Position numbers and translations under genes: made by a program. The notes below the pieces were generated by a model. The model saw nothing but the letters and a program-made list of their open reading frames with translations. It made no database searches and was not told the origin of the DNA. Positions 1 through 6,197 of a stretch of 7,562 bases of DNA are shown in pieces. Positions within the stretch are counted from its first letter, which is position 1. Every line of letters begins with the position of its first letter. This DNA comes from Clostridia bacterium. GTDB taxonomy: Bacteria > Bacillota_E > SLMV01 > PUMD01. The stretch is taken from assembly GCA_003563755.1 (NCBI GenBank), contig PWUB01000118.1, positions 1 through 7,562 on the forward strand, in the 5' to 3' direction.

Positions 1-16
1 CAGATTTAGCAGTTAT

Positions 17-22
17 GGAGGG
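17..22 (+). promoter_or_regulatory. Ribosome binding site that fixes a GTG start
   Basis: GGAGGG lies 6 nt upstream of the GTG at 29. The reading frame stays open to the left window edge, so this Shine-Dalgarno site is the main reason for starting the imine reductase at 29. The ATG at 15 is in another frame. Confidence 0.75.
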
Positions 23-28
23 ATCAAA

Positions 29-994
29 GTGCTTTTTCTCTCAGGAACCGACATCATGCAGGCCGCGTCACTTGGGGGAGTCATGGATGAGGTGGAGAGG
101 ATCCTGGTCAGCCATGAACGGGGTGAATACTACATGCCGCCCCGGGTTCATCTCGACCACGGGGCGAACACGCTTCTTCTGATGCCCTGTTTCGGAGCCG
201 ACGCTTTCGGCACCAAGCTGGTGACCGTGTTTCCGCAAAACGCCGAAAGGGACATGCCGGTGGTGGACGGCGTGATGGTTCTCAACGATAAAGACACGGG
301 AAGTCCCCTGGCCCTCCTGAACGGCCAGGTCCTGACCGGCCTGAGAACGGGGGCCGTCGGCGGCGTGAGCATCCGCCACCTTGCTCCACGTGGTGCCAGG
401 ACAGCCGGCATCGTGGGAGCGGGAGTCCAGGGCCGCTACCAGGCCCTGTTTGCCCAGGCGGCGATGGAACTGTCGGATTTATACGTTTATGACATTTCGC
501 CGGAGCGGGTGTCCCGTTTCTGCTCCGACATCGCCGAGGAGCTGCCCCGAGTCCGGGTGCACCCGGTGGACGAGGTGGAGGACCTGGTACGCGAATCCCA
601 GGTGGTCATCACGGCGACCACCTCCGATGAGCCCGTATTGTCCGGTGAACCCGCGAGCTTCAGGGGCAAGCACTTCGTGGCGGTGGGATCCTTCAAGCCG
701 ACCATGAGGGAACTGCCCGAGGCTGTGTTCAGGGAGGTCGGCGGGTTGTTCATAGATACCGAGCATGCCCTGGAGGAGAGCGGTGATGTCGGCGATCCCC
801 TGGCGCAGGGGTGGGTGTCCGGAGACAGCATCAGGACCCTGGGTAACCTCCTGGACGCAGGAGGCGGGGCATCCCTTCGGGATGAAACCACCGTGTTCAA
901 GACGGTGGGCATGGCAGCCTTCGATCTCGGCGTATCGAGGCTGATATACGAGGCCGCCTGCGGGCGCGGTGTGGGGCAGAGGGTGCAGCTGTAA
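29..994 (+). CDS. Ornithine cyclodeaminase/mu-crystallin family protein, probable NAD(P)H-dependent imine (ketimine) reductase
   Basis: A 321-residue cytoplasmic enzyme of the usual family length. The N-terminal half carries the family substrate-pocket residues: R39 in MPPRV, K63 in FGTKLV and R106 in GLRTGAV. A Rossmann nucleotide-binding loop GIVGAGVQG follows at 127-135, then the family DPLAQGW segment near 256-262. In true ornithine cyclodeaminase (Pseudomonas putida) an Asp (D228) sits in the motif GGDxPG. Here the aligned stretch is VGSFKPTMREL (219-229), with Phe222 in place of that Asp, so cyclisation of ornithine with loss of ammonia is unlikely. Family members without it include alanine dehydrogenase, mu-crystallin and pyrroline-2-carboxylate/piperideine-2-carboxylate reductases. 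The start is GTG, and MLFLSGTDI matches the typical family N-terminus. It is first of a + strand pair with the hydrolase 61 nt downstream. The substrate is unknown; a cyclic ketimine is an inference from the dehydrogenase operon nearby. Confidence 0.88.
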   Translation: MLFLSGTDIMQAASLGGVMDEVERILVSHERGEYYMPPRVHLDHGANTLLLMPCFGADAFGTKLVTVFPQNAERDMPVVDGVMVLNDKDTGSPLALLNGQVLTGLRTGAVGGVSIRHLAPRGARTAGIVGAGVQGRYQALFAQAAMELSDLYVYDISPERVSRFCSDIAEELPRVRVHPVDEVEDLVRESQVVITATTSDEPVLSGEPASFRGKHFVAVGSFKPTMRELPEAVFREVGGLFIDTEHALEESGDVGDPLAQGWVSGDSIRTLGNLLDAGGGASLRDETTVFKTVGMAAFDLGVSRLIYEAACGRGVGQRVQL

Positions 995-1000
995 AGCTGC
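985..1000 (+). other. Short perfect hairpin across the stop codon of the imine reductase gene
   Basis: GCAGCT (985-990) pairs with AGCTGC (995-1000) around the loop GTAA, a GNRA-type tetraloop that contains the TAA stop. No T-run follows, so this is not a standard intrinsic terminator. It may be a weak processing or attenuation element between two co-transcribed genes, or chance. Confidence 0.3.
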
Positions 1001-1042
1001 GGCCGCCCCGTGGGGGGATACCCGTGTGCCGGCAGTACCCAA

Positions 1043-1048
1043 GGGAGG
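1043..1048 (+). promoter_or_regulatory. Ribosome binding site that decides between two nearby ATG codons
   Basis: GGGAGG ends 1 nt before the ATG at 1050 but 7 nt before the in-frame ATG at 1056. Normal spacing favours 1056 as the start of the hydrolase gene. The longer reading frame back to 969 would overlap the imine reductase and has no such site. Confidence 0.7.
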
Positions 1049-1055
1049 AATGAAC

Positions 1056-2894
1056 ATGAACATTGAGATCCACGATGCGCCGTCTGCATCCTGCTCTGCG
1101 CCCACTATACCCTTCGCAGGGCAGCCGGGGGGCTGTTCTGACGAAGGTAGCTCTCTGCGCCTGGTGTGCAGACCCGTCGGTCCCGGCCAGGGTGACCAGG
1201 AGGAGGTGATAGCTACCTTCTGGGCATACGATGCAGATAATCTGCATCTGACAGTGAGGACTCCCTGGGAGGCCCGCGACGGCAACGAACGTGCGTGGCG
1301 ATATGGAGATGGACTGCTTCTCACAGTGTCTGACCGTCCGGTCTCCACCACCACCCTTTTCACCTCCATCGGCCTTGCAGGACCGGTAGAGCATCCTCAG
1401 AGGGTGGTTGTCAACTCCAGCGGACGATGGTTCCCCCCGATCAGCACCCAGGGGATCGCCTATCAGCGGAGAGACTACAGGGGCGGCGCTACCTACCGGG
1501 TCAGTATTCCCTGGTCCCTCATTCCTTCAGCTCATGGGTCGTGCTCGCGATCCATGTCCGTGAACTTGACATACACCCGTCTGACCCACGATGGACGGCG
1601 CTTTTACCAGCTCGTTGAAGACAGAGATCACGATGCCGAACTGACCCGCTCTCGTGTCGTCCTCCCCGTGAACATGCAGCCGCGGGTGGATGACCAGCTG
1701 CACTGGCACACGGTGATGTCTGCTGCTCGCATGGGTGAAGACAGCCCCCTTATGCTGAACCTCGGGCTCCACTGTCCCCAGGACGCCGGGGTTCACCTCG
1801 GTTTGAGCGTCGTGGGGGAGGACGGGGTGCTCGGCACGGAGGATGTCACGGTGGATGCAGTCACCGGCGAGGGCAAGTGGGTTATCCGGTATCGGCCTTC
1901 TCTGCCGACAGGCAGGTATCAGCTTCGTGTTCAGCTGCACCTCCTCGACACGAGTGAGAGTCGATGTCACCCGATCCTTGCTCTGAACCAGGAGGACGTG
2001 GAGCAGCTGCGCCGGGAGCTGAAACAGATTGAGGTTGACGGCTCTCCCCTACAGAAAGATGCTGTCCACTGTGCTCTCTTCAGGTTGGACTGGCTCGAAG
2101 AGCTGGGGAAGACTCCACCGTGGGAGATCCCTGAGCTGGTACCCGGCCTGTTGGAAGAAGCACGTGATATGTACCGCGCCCTCCAAGGAGGGGAGACCCC
2201 CGAGCCTTTGATAGGGGTGAGCCGGCGCGCCTTTCGCTCCGAGATCGATGGATCGCTGCAGCCTTACAGCATGTACCTGCCCGCCGGTTACCACCAAGGG
2301 CGAAGGCGGCCGCTTCTGGTGTTCTTGCACGGCAGCGGCGTGGACGAACAGAAGACTGCGGCGGATGAGCGTCTGCACCGGTTGGCGGATACCCTCGGGA
2401 TGGTTCTGCTTTTTCCCTGCGGCCGGGATCTGAGCGGTTTCTACCTGGGTGATTCTGAAGGCGATGTCCTGGATGCCCTGGAGGCGGCCAGGCGGATCGT
2501 GTCCGTGGATCCTTCACGTATCTATCTCGCGGGGTTTTCCATGGGCGGATTCGGTACCTGGCACACCGGCTTGAGACACGTGAACCTTTTCTCTGGACTT
2601 GCCGTTTTCAGCGGCACACCCTGTCATCCAATCCGAGGACATGAGATCAAGGAGGGCTATTCGTTCACCCCCATGGATCATATCGAGGCGGCGCGAACCG
2701 TGCCCCTGCTCGTCGTTCATGGCAGCAACGATCCGGCATTGCCGATCGGTCCCACCCGTGAGATCGTCGAAGGACTCCGCGAGCGTGGGGTCGATATCAC
2801 CTTCCGGGAGCTGCCCCGGGGTCATGGAGATTACGACCCGACGGGGGAGCTCGGGGCCTGGCTCCAGGGGCTCTTGCCGGGCGGCGACCTATGA
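1056..2894 (+). CDS. Three-domain alpha/beta-hydrolase (esterase or peptidase-like) with N-terminal CBM9/DOMON-like beta-sandwich
   Basis: A 612-residue protein with no signal peptide, so probably cytoplasmic. Residues about 30-210 resemble a CBM9/DOMON-like sandwich: WAYDADNLHLTVRTPW (56-71), a GDG turn at 84-86, YRVSIPWSLI (147-156) and a DRDHDAE strand near 189-195. Residues about 215-300 look like a second beta-sandwich (TGRYQLRVQL, 285-294), followed by a charged helical linker (about 311-380). The C-terminal 220 residues are an alpha/beta-hydrolase of the PHB-depolymerase/prolyl-oligopeptidase type. They carry an HG oxyanion motif (H425-G426), the nucleophile elbow GFSMGG (S495), D559 in HGSNDP and H590 in RGHGDY, so the triad S495-D559-H590 looks complete. 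It is likely co-transcribed with the imine reductase and converges on the dehydrogenase operon. The true substrate (ester, lactone, amide or short peptide) cannot be read from the sequence. The N-terminal domain assignment rests on pattern only. Confidence 0.82.
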   Translation: MNIEIHDAPSASCSAPTIPFAGQPGGCSDEGSSLRLVCRPVGPGQGDQEEVIATFWAYDADNLHLTVRTPWEARDGNERAWRYGDGLLLTVSDRPVSTTTLFTSIGLAGPVEHPQRVVVNSSGRWFPPISTQGIAYQRRDYRGGATYRVSIPWSLIPSAHGSCSRSMSVNLTYTRLTHDGRRFYQLVEDRDHDAELTRSRVVLPVNMQPRVDDQLHWHTVMSAARMGEDSPLMLNLGLHCPQDAGVHLGLSVVGEDGVLGTEDVTVDAVTGEGKWVIRYRPSLPTGRYQLRVQLHLLDTSESRCHPILALNQEDVEQLRRELKQIEVDGSPLQKDAVHCALFRLDWLEELGKTPPWEIPELVPGLLEEARDMYRALQGGETPEPLIGVSRRAFRSEIDGSLQPYSMYLPAGYHQGRRRPLLVFLHGSGVDEQKTAADERLHRLADTLGMVLLFPCGRDLSGFYLGDSEGDVLDALEAARRIVSVDPSRIYLAGFSMGGFGTWHTGLRHVNLFSGLAVFSGTPCHPIRGHEIKEGYSFTPMDHIEAARTVPLLVVHGSNDPALPIGPTREIVEGLRERGVDITFRELPRGHGDYDPTGELGAWLQGLLPGGDL

Positions 2895-2919
2895 TGCGGA
2901 GGTCCCCTACTGCCGCATC
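2893..2919. terminator. Possible shared hairpin between convergent genes
   Basis: GATGCGG (2893-2899) and CCGCATC (2913-2919) form a 7-bp inverted repeat with a 13-nt loop. The repeat spans the two stop codons of the convergent hydrolase and DAO-like genes. Its position suits a bidirectional terminator, but there is no T-run on either side, so any termination would be non-canonical. Confidence 0.3.
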
Positions 2920-4085
2920 CCGCCGCCGAAACGGTCGAGCGACAGCGGTGCGGGATCGACGATGGGTTCCGCACCCGTGATGAGATCGGCCACCAGGTGC
3001 CCGGTGACAGCCGCCAGGCTGATTCCGTCTCCCTCGTGACCCGCCGCCACGAAGAAGCCGGGCACCTGGTGCACCCAGGAGACTACCGGGCGGTGGTCGG
3101 GAGTGTAGGGGCGGAAGCCGGTGTAAGCGCGGATGACGGACACATCACGTATACCGGGAAAGAAGCTGACCGCTCTGTGGGCTATCAGCTTCACGATGTC
3201 CGGGTTGACTCCGCGGTCAAAACCCACGAACTCACGACTGGAGCCCACCAGGAAGTTGCCCGCCGCCGTGGTCTCGAATACCAGGGCGACGCCGTATTTC
3301 TCCATTTCCGGTGATACATCACGCTGTCCACCGCGCTTCGCTTTCATGTAGCCGAATTCCTGGAGGTTTCTCCAGTACGGCACCTTTCCCCGTTCCGAGA
3401 CCAGGATGTGGCCCCTGCGGGGGGTGATGGGGAGGTCGACTCCCACCATTCGGGCCACCGAGGGCGACCAGACTCCCGCGGCGCATACAGCAAGTCGGGT
3501 CGGTATGGTTCCCCTGGCGGTGTGCACGCCGGTGACCGCTCCAGCCTGGTCCCGGTGGATGCCCGTGACCTCGGTGAAGGGGAGCACCGCTGCTCCGGCC
3601 CGGCGGGCCGACTCCGCCAGTCCGTGGGCGAGGGCCATGGGGTTGACCATCGAGTCCGAGCGGCAGAGCACCCCCCCGACGATGTGTTCTCCCAGGGCCG
3701 GAGCGTCGGCGCGGATGTCGTCACGGTCCATGATCTCGACGGCGACCCCGGCCTCCGCCTGGCGGCGGACGAAATCCTGGGCGGCGGGGAGATCGTCTTC
3801 TGTGTCCACAGCCATGATGCTTCCCCACGCGCGGTGTTCGATGTCGTGGGGGAGCGTCGAAGCCAGCTCTTCCAGAAGGCGCTGACTCTTTAGGGTCATG
3901 TGACTGTCAAAGCCGGGTCTCTTTTCTATGGCCAGTACGTGCCCATCGCAGGCACCCGAGGTGCCCCCCGCGATATCGCGGAGGTCGCAGAGGGCGACGT
4001 CCATTCCCCGGCAGCTCAGGTAGTGGGCGACGGCGCCCCCGATGACGCCTCCGCCGATGATGACCGCATCCCGGGCCCTCAACAC
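2907..4085 (-). CDS. DAO-family FAD-dependent amino acid/imino acid dehydrogenase subunit (HcnC/OoxB/LhpB/PDH-beta-like)
   Basis: A 392-residue flavoprotein that should oxidise a C-N bond of an amino or imino acid. The N-terminus has the FAD Rossmann loop GGGVIGG (11-17), followed by GGTSGACDG (40-48), typical of glycine/D-amino-acid oxidase-like (DAO) proteins. Further family marks are AAGVWSP (202-208), PRRG (222-225), GSSREF (281-286), the FAD-contacting YTGFRPYTPDHRP (321-333) and AAGHEGDGISLA (347-358). There is no signal peptide. The start is GTG at 4085, overlapping the BFD-like gene by 7 nt (GTGTTGA), so translation is probably coupled. It is last in a four-gene operon with two iron-sulfur proteins and a second flavoprotein. 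This argues for an electron-transferring dehydrogenase complex rather than a free oxidase. Candidate substrates are L-proline, D-hydroxyproline, sarcosine-like amines or opines; the sequence does not decide between them. Confidence 0.87.
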   Translation of the reverse strand: MLRARDAVIIGGGVIGGAVAHYLSCRGMDVALCDLRDIAGGTSGACDGHVLAIEKRPGFDSHMTLKSQRLLEELASTLPHDIEHRAWGSIMAVDTEDDLPAAQDFVRRQAEAGVAVEIMDRDDIRADAPALGEHIVGGVLCRSDSMVNPMALAHGLAESARRAGAAVLPFTEVTGIHRDQAGAVTGVHTARGTIPTRLAVCAAGVWSPSVARMVGVDLPITPRRGHILVSERGKVPYWRNLQEFGYMKAKRGGQRDVSPEMEKYGVALVFETTAAGNFLVGSSREFVGFDRGVNPDIVKLIAHRAVSFFPGIRDVSVIRAYTGFRPYTPDHRPVVSWVHQVPGFFVAAGHEGDGISLAAVTGHLVADLITGAEPIVDPAPLSLDRFGGGMRQ

Positions 4086-4354
4086 TTCTCTTCACCCGCC
4101 AGCGACCCGAAGGTGACGGGAGACACCGGCGGCCGGATGCGGTCGGGCCGAAAGCTGCTCCGGGGCTCGGACAGCTCTGCTGCCAGGATCCTGGCCACCA
4201 GCACCTCGCAGGTCCGGCCCTGGCAGAGTCCCATCCCCGCCCTGGTCCGCCGCTTGAGAGCCGTGATGGTCACGGCTCCCCTGGCGATGGCATCCCGTAT
4301 CTGGCCCGCCGTCACTTCCTCGCATCGGCAGATGATCAGCTCATCCTGCATCAT
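4079..4354 (-). CDS. BFD-like [2Fe-2S] protein, small subunit of the dehydrogenase complex
   Basis: A 91-residue protein with the four cysteines of the bacterioferritin-associated-ferredoxin-like fold: C9-R-C11, then C44 and C49 in GLCQGRTC. It would carry one [2Fe-2S] cluster and relay electrons between the two flavoproteins. The tail RPPVSPVTFGSLA (79-91 region) resembles the extreme C-terminus of long HcnB/OoxA-type alpha subunits, in which this domain is fused to the flavoprotein. Here it is a separate gene. ATG occurs twice in a row (4354 and 4351), with GGGAGG 5 or 8 nt upstream, so either may serve as start. It overlaps the upstream flavoprotein gene by 14 nt and the downstream DAO-like gene by 7 nt, consistent with coupled, matched synthesis. 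Confidence 0.85.
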   Translation of the reverse strand: MMQDELIICRCEEVTAGQIRDAIARGAVTITALKRRTRAGMGLCQGRTCEVLVARILAAELSEPRSSFRPDRIRPPVSPVTFGSLAGEEKC

Positions 4355-5507
4355 CGGGCCCTCCCTTCACACAATGCTGCAGGCGCCCTGCACGGGCGTG
4401 AACCTCGGCCTTGGCCTTCCTCCTGTGGCTTCCGGAGGGACCGCCCCGGAGGCCGTTCAGCCTGGCACGTACCAGCCCCATCTCCCCCCGTGCCCCCTCT
4501 TCGTCCAGCAGCCCCAGGTCACGGACCACCGCCGCTGCTGCGAGGCGCCCCTCCTCCATGGCCGTGCTGGCCTCCTCCACGCCGCAGGCATCACCGGCCA
4601 CGTACACCCTCGCGTTGGTCGTCCGCAGGTTCGCATCGTGCACCGGAGTCCAGCCGCCGAGATCGTCGGAGAACACCAGCTCACAGCCCGCCAGCTGGGC
4701 CAGTCTCGTACCCGGCCGGAGGCCGGCGGCCAGGCATACGGTGTCCACTGCCAGCTGCACTTCCCCTCCCGTCAGGACGTCCCAGTCCTCATCCAGGCGA
4801 ACCACGGTTGCTCCTTCGACTCCGTGGTCGCCGTGGGCGGCGCCGATGGTGTGTGATGTCAGTATTGGCACCCCCGAACGCCGGATCTTCGCTGCGTGCA
4901 CTGCGTATCCCCCGATTCGAGCGTCGGCTTCCAGCACTGCGGTCACCTCTGCACCCGCCTGCAGCAGCTGGTGGGTGACGATCAGGCCGACGTTTCCCGA
5001 TCCCACCATGAGCACCCGTCGTCCCGGGAGCACCCGGTGCACGTTGATCATCGTCTGGGCGGCACCGGCTCCCATCACACCGGGAAGGGTCCAGCCTGAA
5101 AAAGCCACGGCGTTCTCCTCCGCCCCCGTTGCAATGATAACCCGTCGTGCCCGCACAGTCCGGTTGCACATCCTGGCAGCATCCCCGGCGTGCTGGAGCC
5201 TCCCGGTGAGCACCTCGAGCCGGCACGAGGGGGTGATGGTGTGACAATAGCTGTCCGACCACAGTACTGCGCCGGAGTCGGAAGCCTTCCGACTCAGGTG
5301 CGCGGCAATGTCCACACCCCGGGTTCCTGCTCCGTGCTCCCTGGTGCCGAAGAACTTGTGGATCTGCTTGATGAGCTGACCTCCAGGGTGGAGGTTACTA
5401 TCGATGAGGAGGGTCGTGCAGCCGGCCTGTGCACACCGGTGTGCTGCGGCCAGTCCCGCGGGCCCTGCTCCCAACACCGCCACATCCACCGCTGTAGGCC
5501 GGGTCAT
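4341..5507 (-). CDS. FAD/NAD(P)-dependent pyridine-nucleotide-disulfide-type oxidoreductase, alpha subunit (HcnB/OoxA/LhpE-like)
   Basis: A 388-residue flavoprotein with two dinucleotide-binding domains. The first is FAD loop GAGPAG (13-18), followed by the conserved PGGQLIKQIHKFFG stretch (41-54) and ATG at 126-128. The second is NAD(P)-type loop GSGNVG (169-174). The closing FAD motif VYVAGDACGVEE is at 301-312. No redox-active CxxC is present, so it is not a thioredoxin reductase. The match is to the alpha subunits of multi-subunit amine/imino acid dehydrogenases. The chosen ATG at 5507 overlaps the stop of the upstream [2Fe-2S] gene as ATGA and has GGGAG about 8 nt upstream. The frame is open to an ATG at 5570, but that would add 21 atypical residues inside the upstream gene. 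It is shorter than fused HcnB-type proteins because its BFD-like domain is encoded by the next gene. It probably passes electrons from the DAO-like subunit onward, or reacts with NAD(H). Confidence 0.87.
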   Translation of the reverse strand: MTRPTAVDVAVLGAGPAGLAAAHRCAQAGCTTLLIDSNLHPGGQLIKQIHKFFGTREHGAGTRGVDIAAHLSRKASDSGAVLWSDSYCHTITPSCRLEVLTGRLQHAGDAARMCNRTVRARRVIIATGAEENAVAFSGWTLPGVMGAGAAQTMINVHRVLPGRRVLMVGSGNVGLIVTHQLLQAGAEVTAVLEADARIGGYAVHAAKIRRSGVPILTSHTIGAAHGDHGVEGATVVRLDEDWDVLTGGEVQLAVDTVCLAAGLRPGTRLAQLAGCELVFSDDLGGWTPVHDANLRTTNARVYVAGDACGVEEASTAMEEGRLAAAAVVRDLGLLDEEGARGEMGLVRARLNGLRGGPSGSHRRKAKAEVHARAGRLQHCVKGGPDDAG

Positions 5508-5812
5508 CGTCCATCTCCCAGTCCGTGCTGGGTGCGTATCATCATGCCGTCTCTGGCCGGCGTGACGCACGTTCTCACGTTGGCCACACCGTCCACCTCC
5601 ATCACACAGTCGGTGCAGTCACCGATACCGCAGAAGAGACCGCGGGGCTCTCTCCGTCGGGGCGTGAGGCGGGCCTGTCGGATTCCCACCGCAAACAGGG
5701 CAGCCGCGATGGGTTCGCCCCGGCGGGCGCTCACGGCTTCTCCGTCGACGTATATCGTTATCTCTTGCACCTTCGGGAGGGGGCCCAGGATCGGGTGGCG
5801 TCTCACGCGCAG
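5504..5812 (-). CDS. HcnA-like [2Fe-2S] ferredoxin-domain small subunit
   Basis: About 102 residues with a single 2Fe-2S ferredoxin-like domain of the HcnA/LhpF type. The core is TIYVDGE near the N-terminus, then GEPIAAAL, EPRGLFCGIGDCTDC and NVRTCVTPARDGM, ending near IRTQ. Cluster cysteines are C61, C66, C69 and C82 (CX4CX2CX12C). It would carry electrons within the dehydrogenase complex. The start is uncertain. A CTG at 5812 gives MRVRRHPILG, the N-terminus expected for the family, and lies 10 nt after GGAGG. The next choice, GTG at 5806, is 16 nt away. An ATG at 5968 keeps the frame open, but it lacks a ribosome binding site, and its 52 extra codons have a much lower third-position GC than the rest. 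This is the first gene of the four-gene operon; its stop overlaps the next start as ATGA. Confidence 0.83.
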   Translation of the reverse strand: MRVRRHPILGPLPKVQEITIYVDGEAVSARRGEPIAAALFAVGIRQARLTPRRREPRGLFCGIGDCTDCVMEVDGVANVRTCVTPARDGMMIRTQHGLGDGR

Positions 5813-5822
5813 GGTGAATGCA

Positions 5823-5827
5823 CCTCC
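5823..5827 (-). promoter_or_regulatory. Ribosome binding site pointing to an internal, possibly CTG, start
   Basis: Read on the - strand this is GGAGG (within GCGGGAGGTG). It is 10 nt before the CTG at 5812 and 16 nt before the GTG at 5806, and inside the longer reading frame from 5968. Its presence argues that translation begins here and not at 5968. Confidence 0.55.
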
Positions 5828-5906
5828 CGCTCTCGGTCCACGGGCACCAGGTAAGCCAGGGGTGAACTGGGCACCACGGGCGGCGGCTGGACGGTGGACG
5901 TCCCTG

Positions 5907-5920
5907 GAACAAGCCTGTTC
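5907..5920. promoter_or_regulatory. Candidate operator dyad GAACA-N4-TGTTC
   Basis: A perfect 5-bp inverted repeat with a 4-nt centre (AGCC), about 95 nt upstream of the first gene of the dehydrogenase operon. It is suitably placed for a dimeric regulator. It is not a Gram-positive LexA box, which has GAAC-N4-GTTC; here GAAC and GTTC are 6 nt apart. The binding protein is unknown. Confidence 0.3.
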
Positions 5921-6184
5921 GCATACAGCAAGGGGAGCCACATCCTTCGCGAATTCGAGTAGACACATGCTAGGGCACCAAGAGGGCTTCTACAGGAGGC
6001 GGGGATCTCCTCCCATCGCCGGGACGGGGGCTTTCGTGGGTGTCGGGGGTTTCAGGTAGAAGGTACCAGGGAGTCGGTGGAGAAACAGTTAAGCAGGATG
6101 ATTGTCTGCGCTGTAGTGGATCAGGGGTGGGGGGACCTTTTGCAGCCGGATCAGCGCTTCTGCCCCGAGAGCCCGGCTTGACAG

Positions 6185-6189
6185 GGAGG
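6185..6189 (+). promoter_or_regulatory. Ribosome binding site that fixes a TTG start
   Basis: GGAGG lies 8 nt upstream of the TTG at 6198. The ATG at 6191 is only 1-2 nt away and opens a frame of 13 codons, so TTG is the supported start of the amidohydrolase. Confidence 0.7.
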
Positions 6190-6197
6190 GATGAGGC

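Larger units (their letters stand above)
5813..6197. other. Divergent intergenic region of about 385 nt
   Basis: This separates the - strand dehydrogenase operon from the + strand amidohydrolase gene and should hold promoters for both. I see no convincing -35/-10 pair on either strand. It does hold a 14-bp dyad (5907-5920), a four-run G-rich tract fitting a G-quadruplex pattern (6021-6049) and two GGATCAG copies 30 bp apart (6118 and 6148). An open frame on the - strand covers 5813-5968, but its codon use looks non-coding. Confidence 0.55.

Noticed and set aside
1..28. End of an upstream gene (TAG at 7-9)
   Set aside because: Only two codons would be visible, so no upstream gene can be supported.
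969..1055. 29-residue N-terminal extension of the hydrolase
   Set aside because: It overlaps the imine reductase, and the ribosome binding site at 1043-1048 points to ATG 1056.
3900..4856. Long + strand open frame (318 codons) opposite the dehydrogenase operon
   Set aside because: It is antisense to three motif-rich overlapping genes, shows no recognisable motif, and such shadows are common in GC-rich DNA.
5508..5570. 21-residue N-terminal extension of the alpha flavoprotein
   Set aside because: It would lie wholly inside the [2Fe-2S] gene. The ATGA overlap start at 5507 has a good ribosome binding site and begins just before the FAD motif as the family does.
5907..5920. LexA/SOS box
   Set aside because: GAAC and GTTC are 6 nt apart, not the 4 nt of the Gram-positive LexA site.
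5190..6059. Long + strand open frame (289 codons) over the alpha subunit, HcnA-like gene and intergenic region
   Set aside because: It is low-complexity, rich in Arg/Pro/Ser/Gly, without motifs, and antisense to well-supported genes.
6089..6117. TTAAGC, 17 nt, TGTAGT as a promoter for the amidohydrolase
   Set aside because: It matches only 3 of 6 and 4 of 6 consensus bases, which is too weak to list.
6178..6183. TTGACA resembling a -35 promoter box
   Set aside because: It is only about 20 nt before the TTG start, overlaps the ribosome binding site, and has no -10 box at the right distance.
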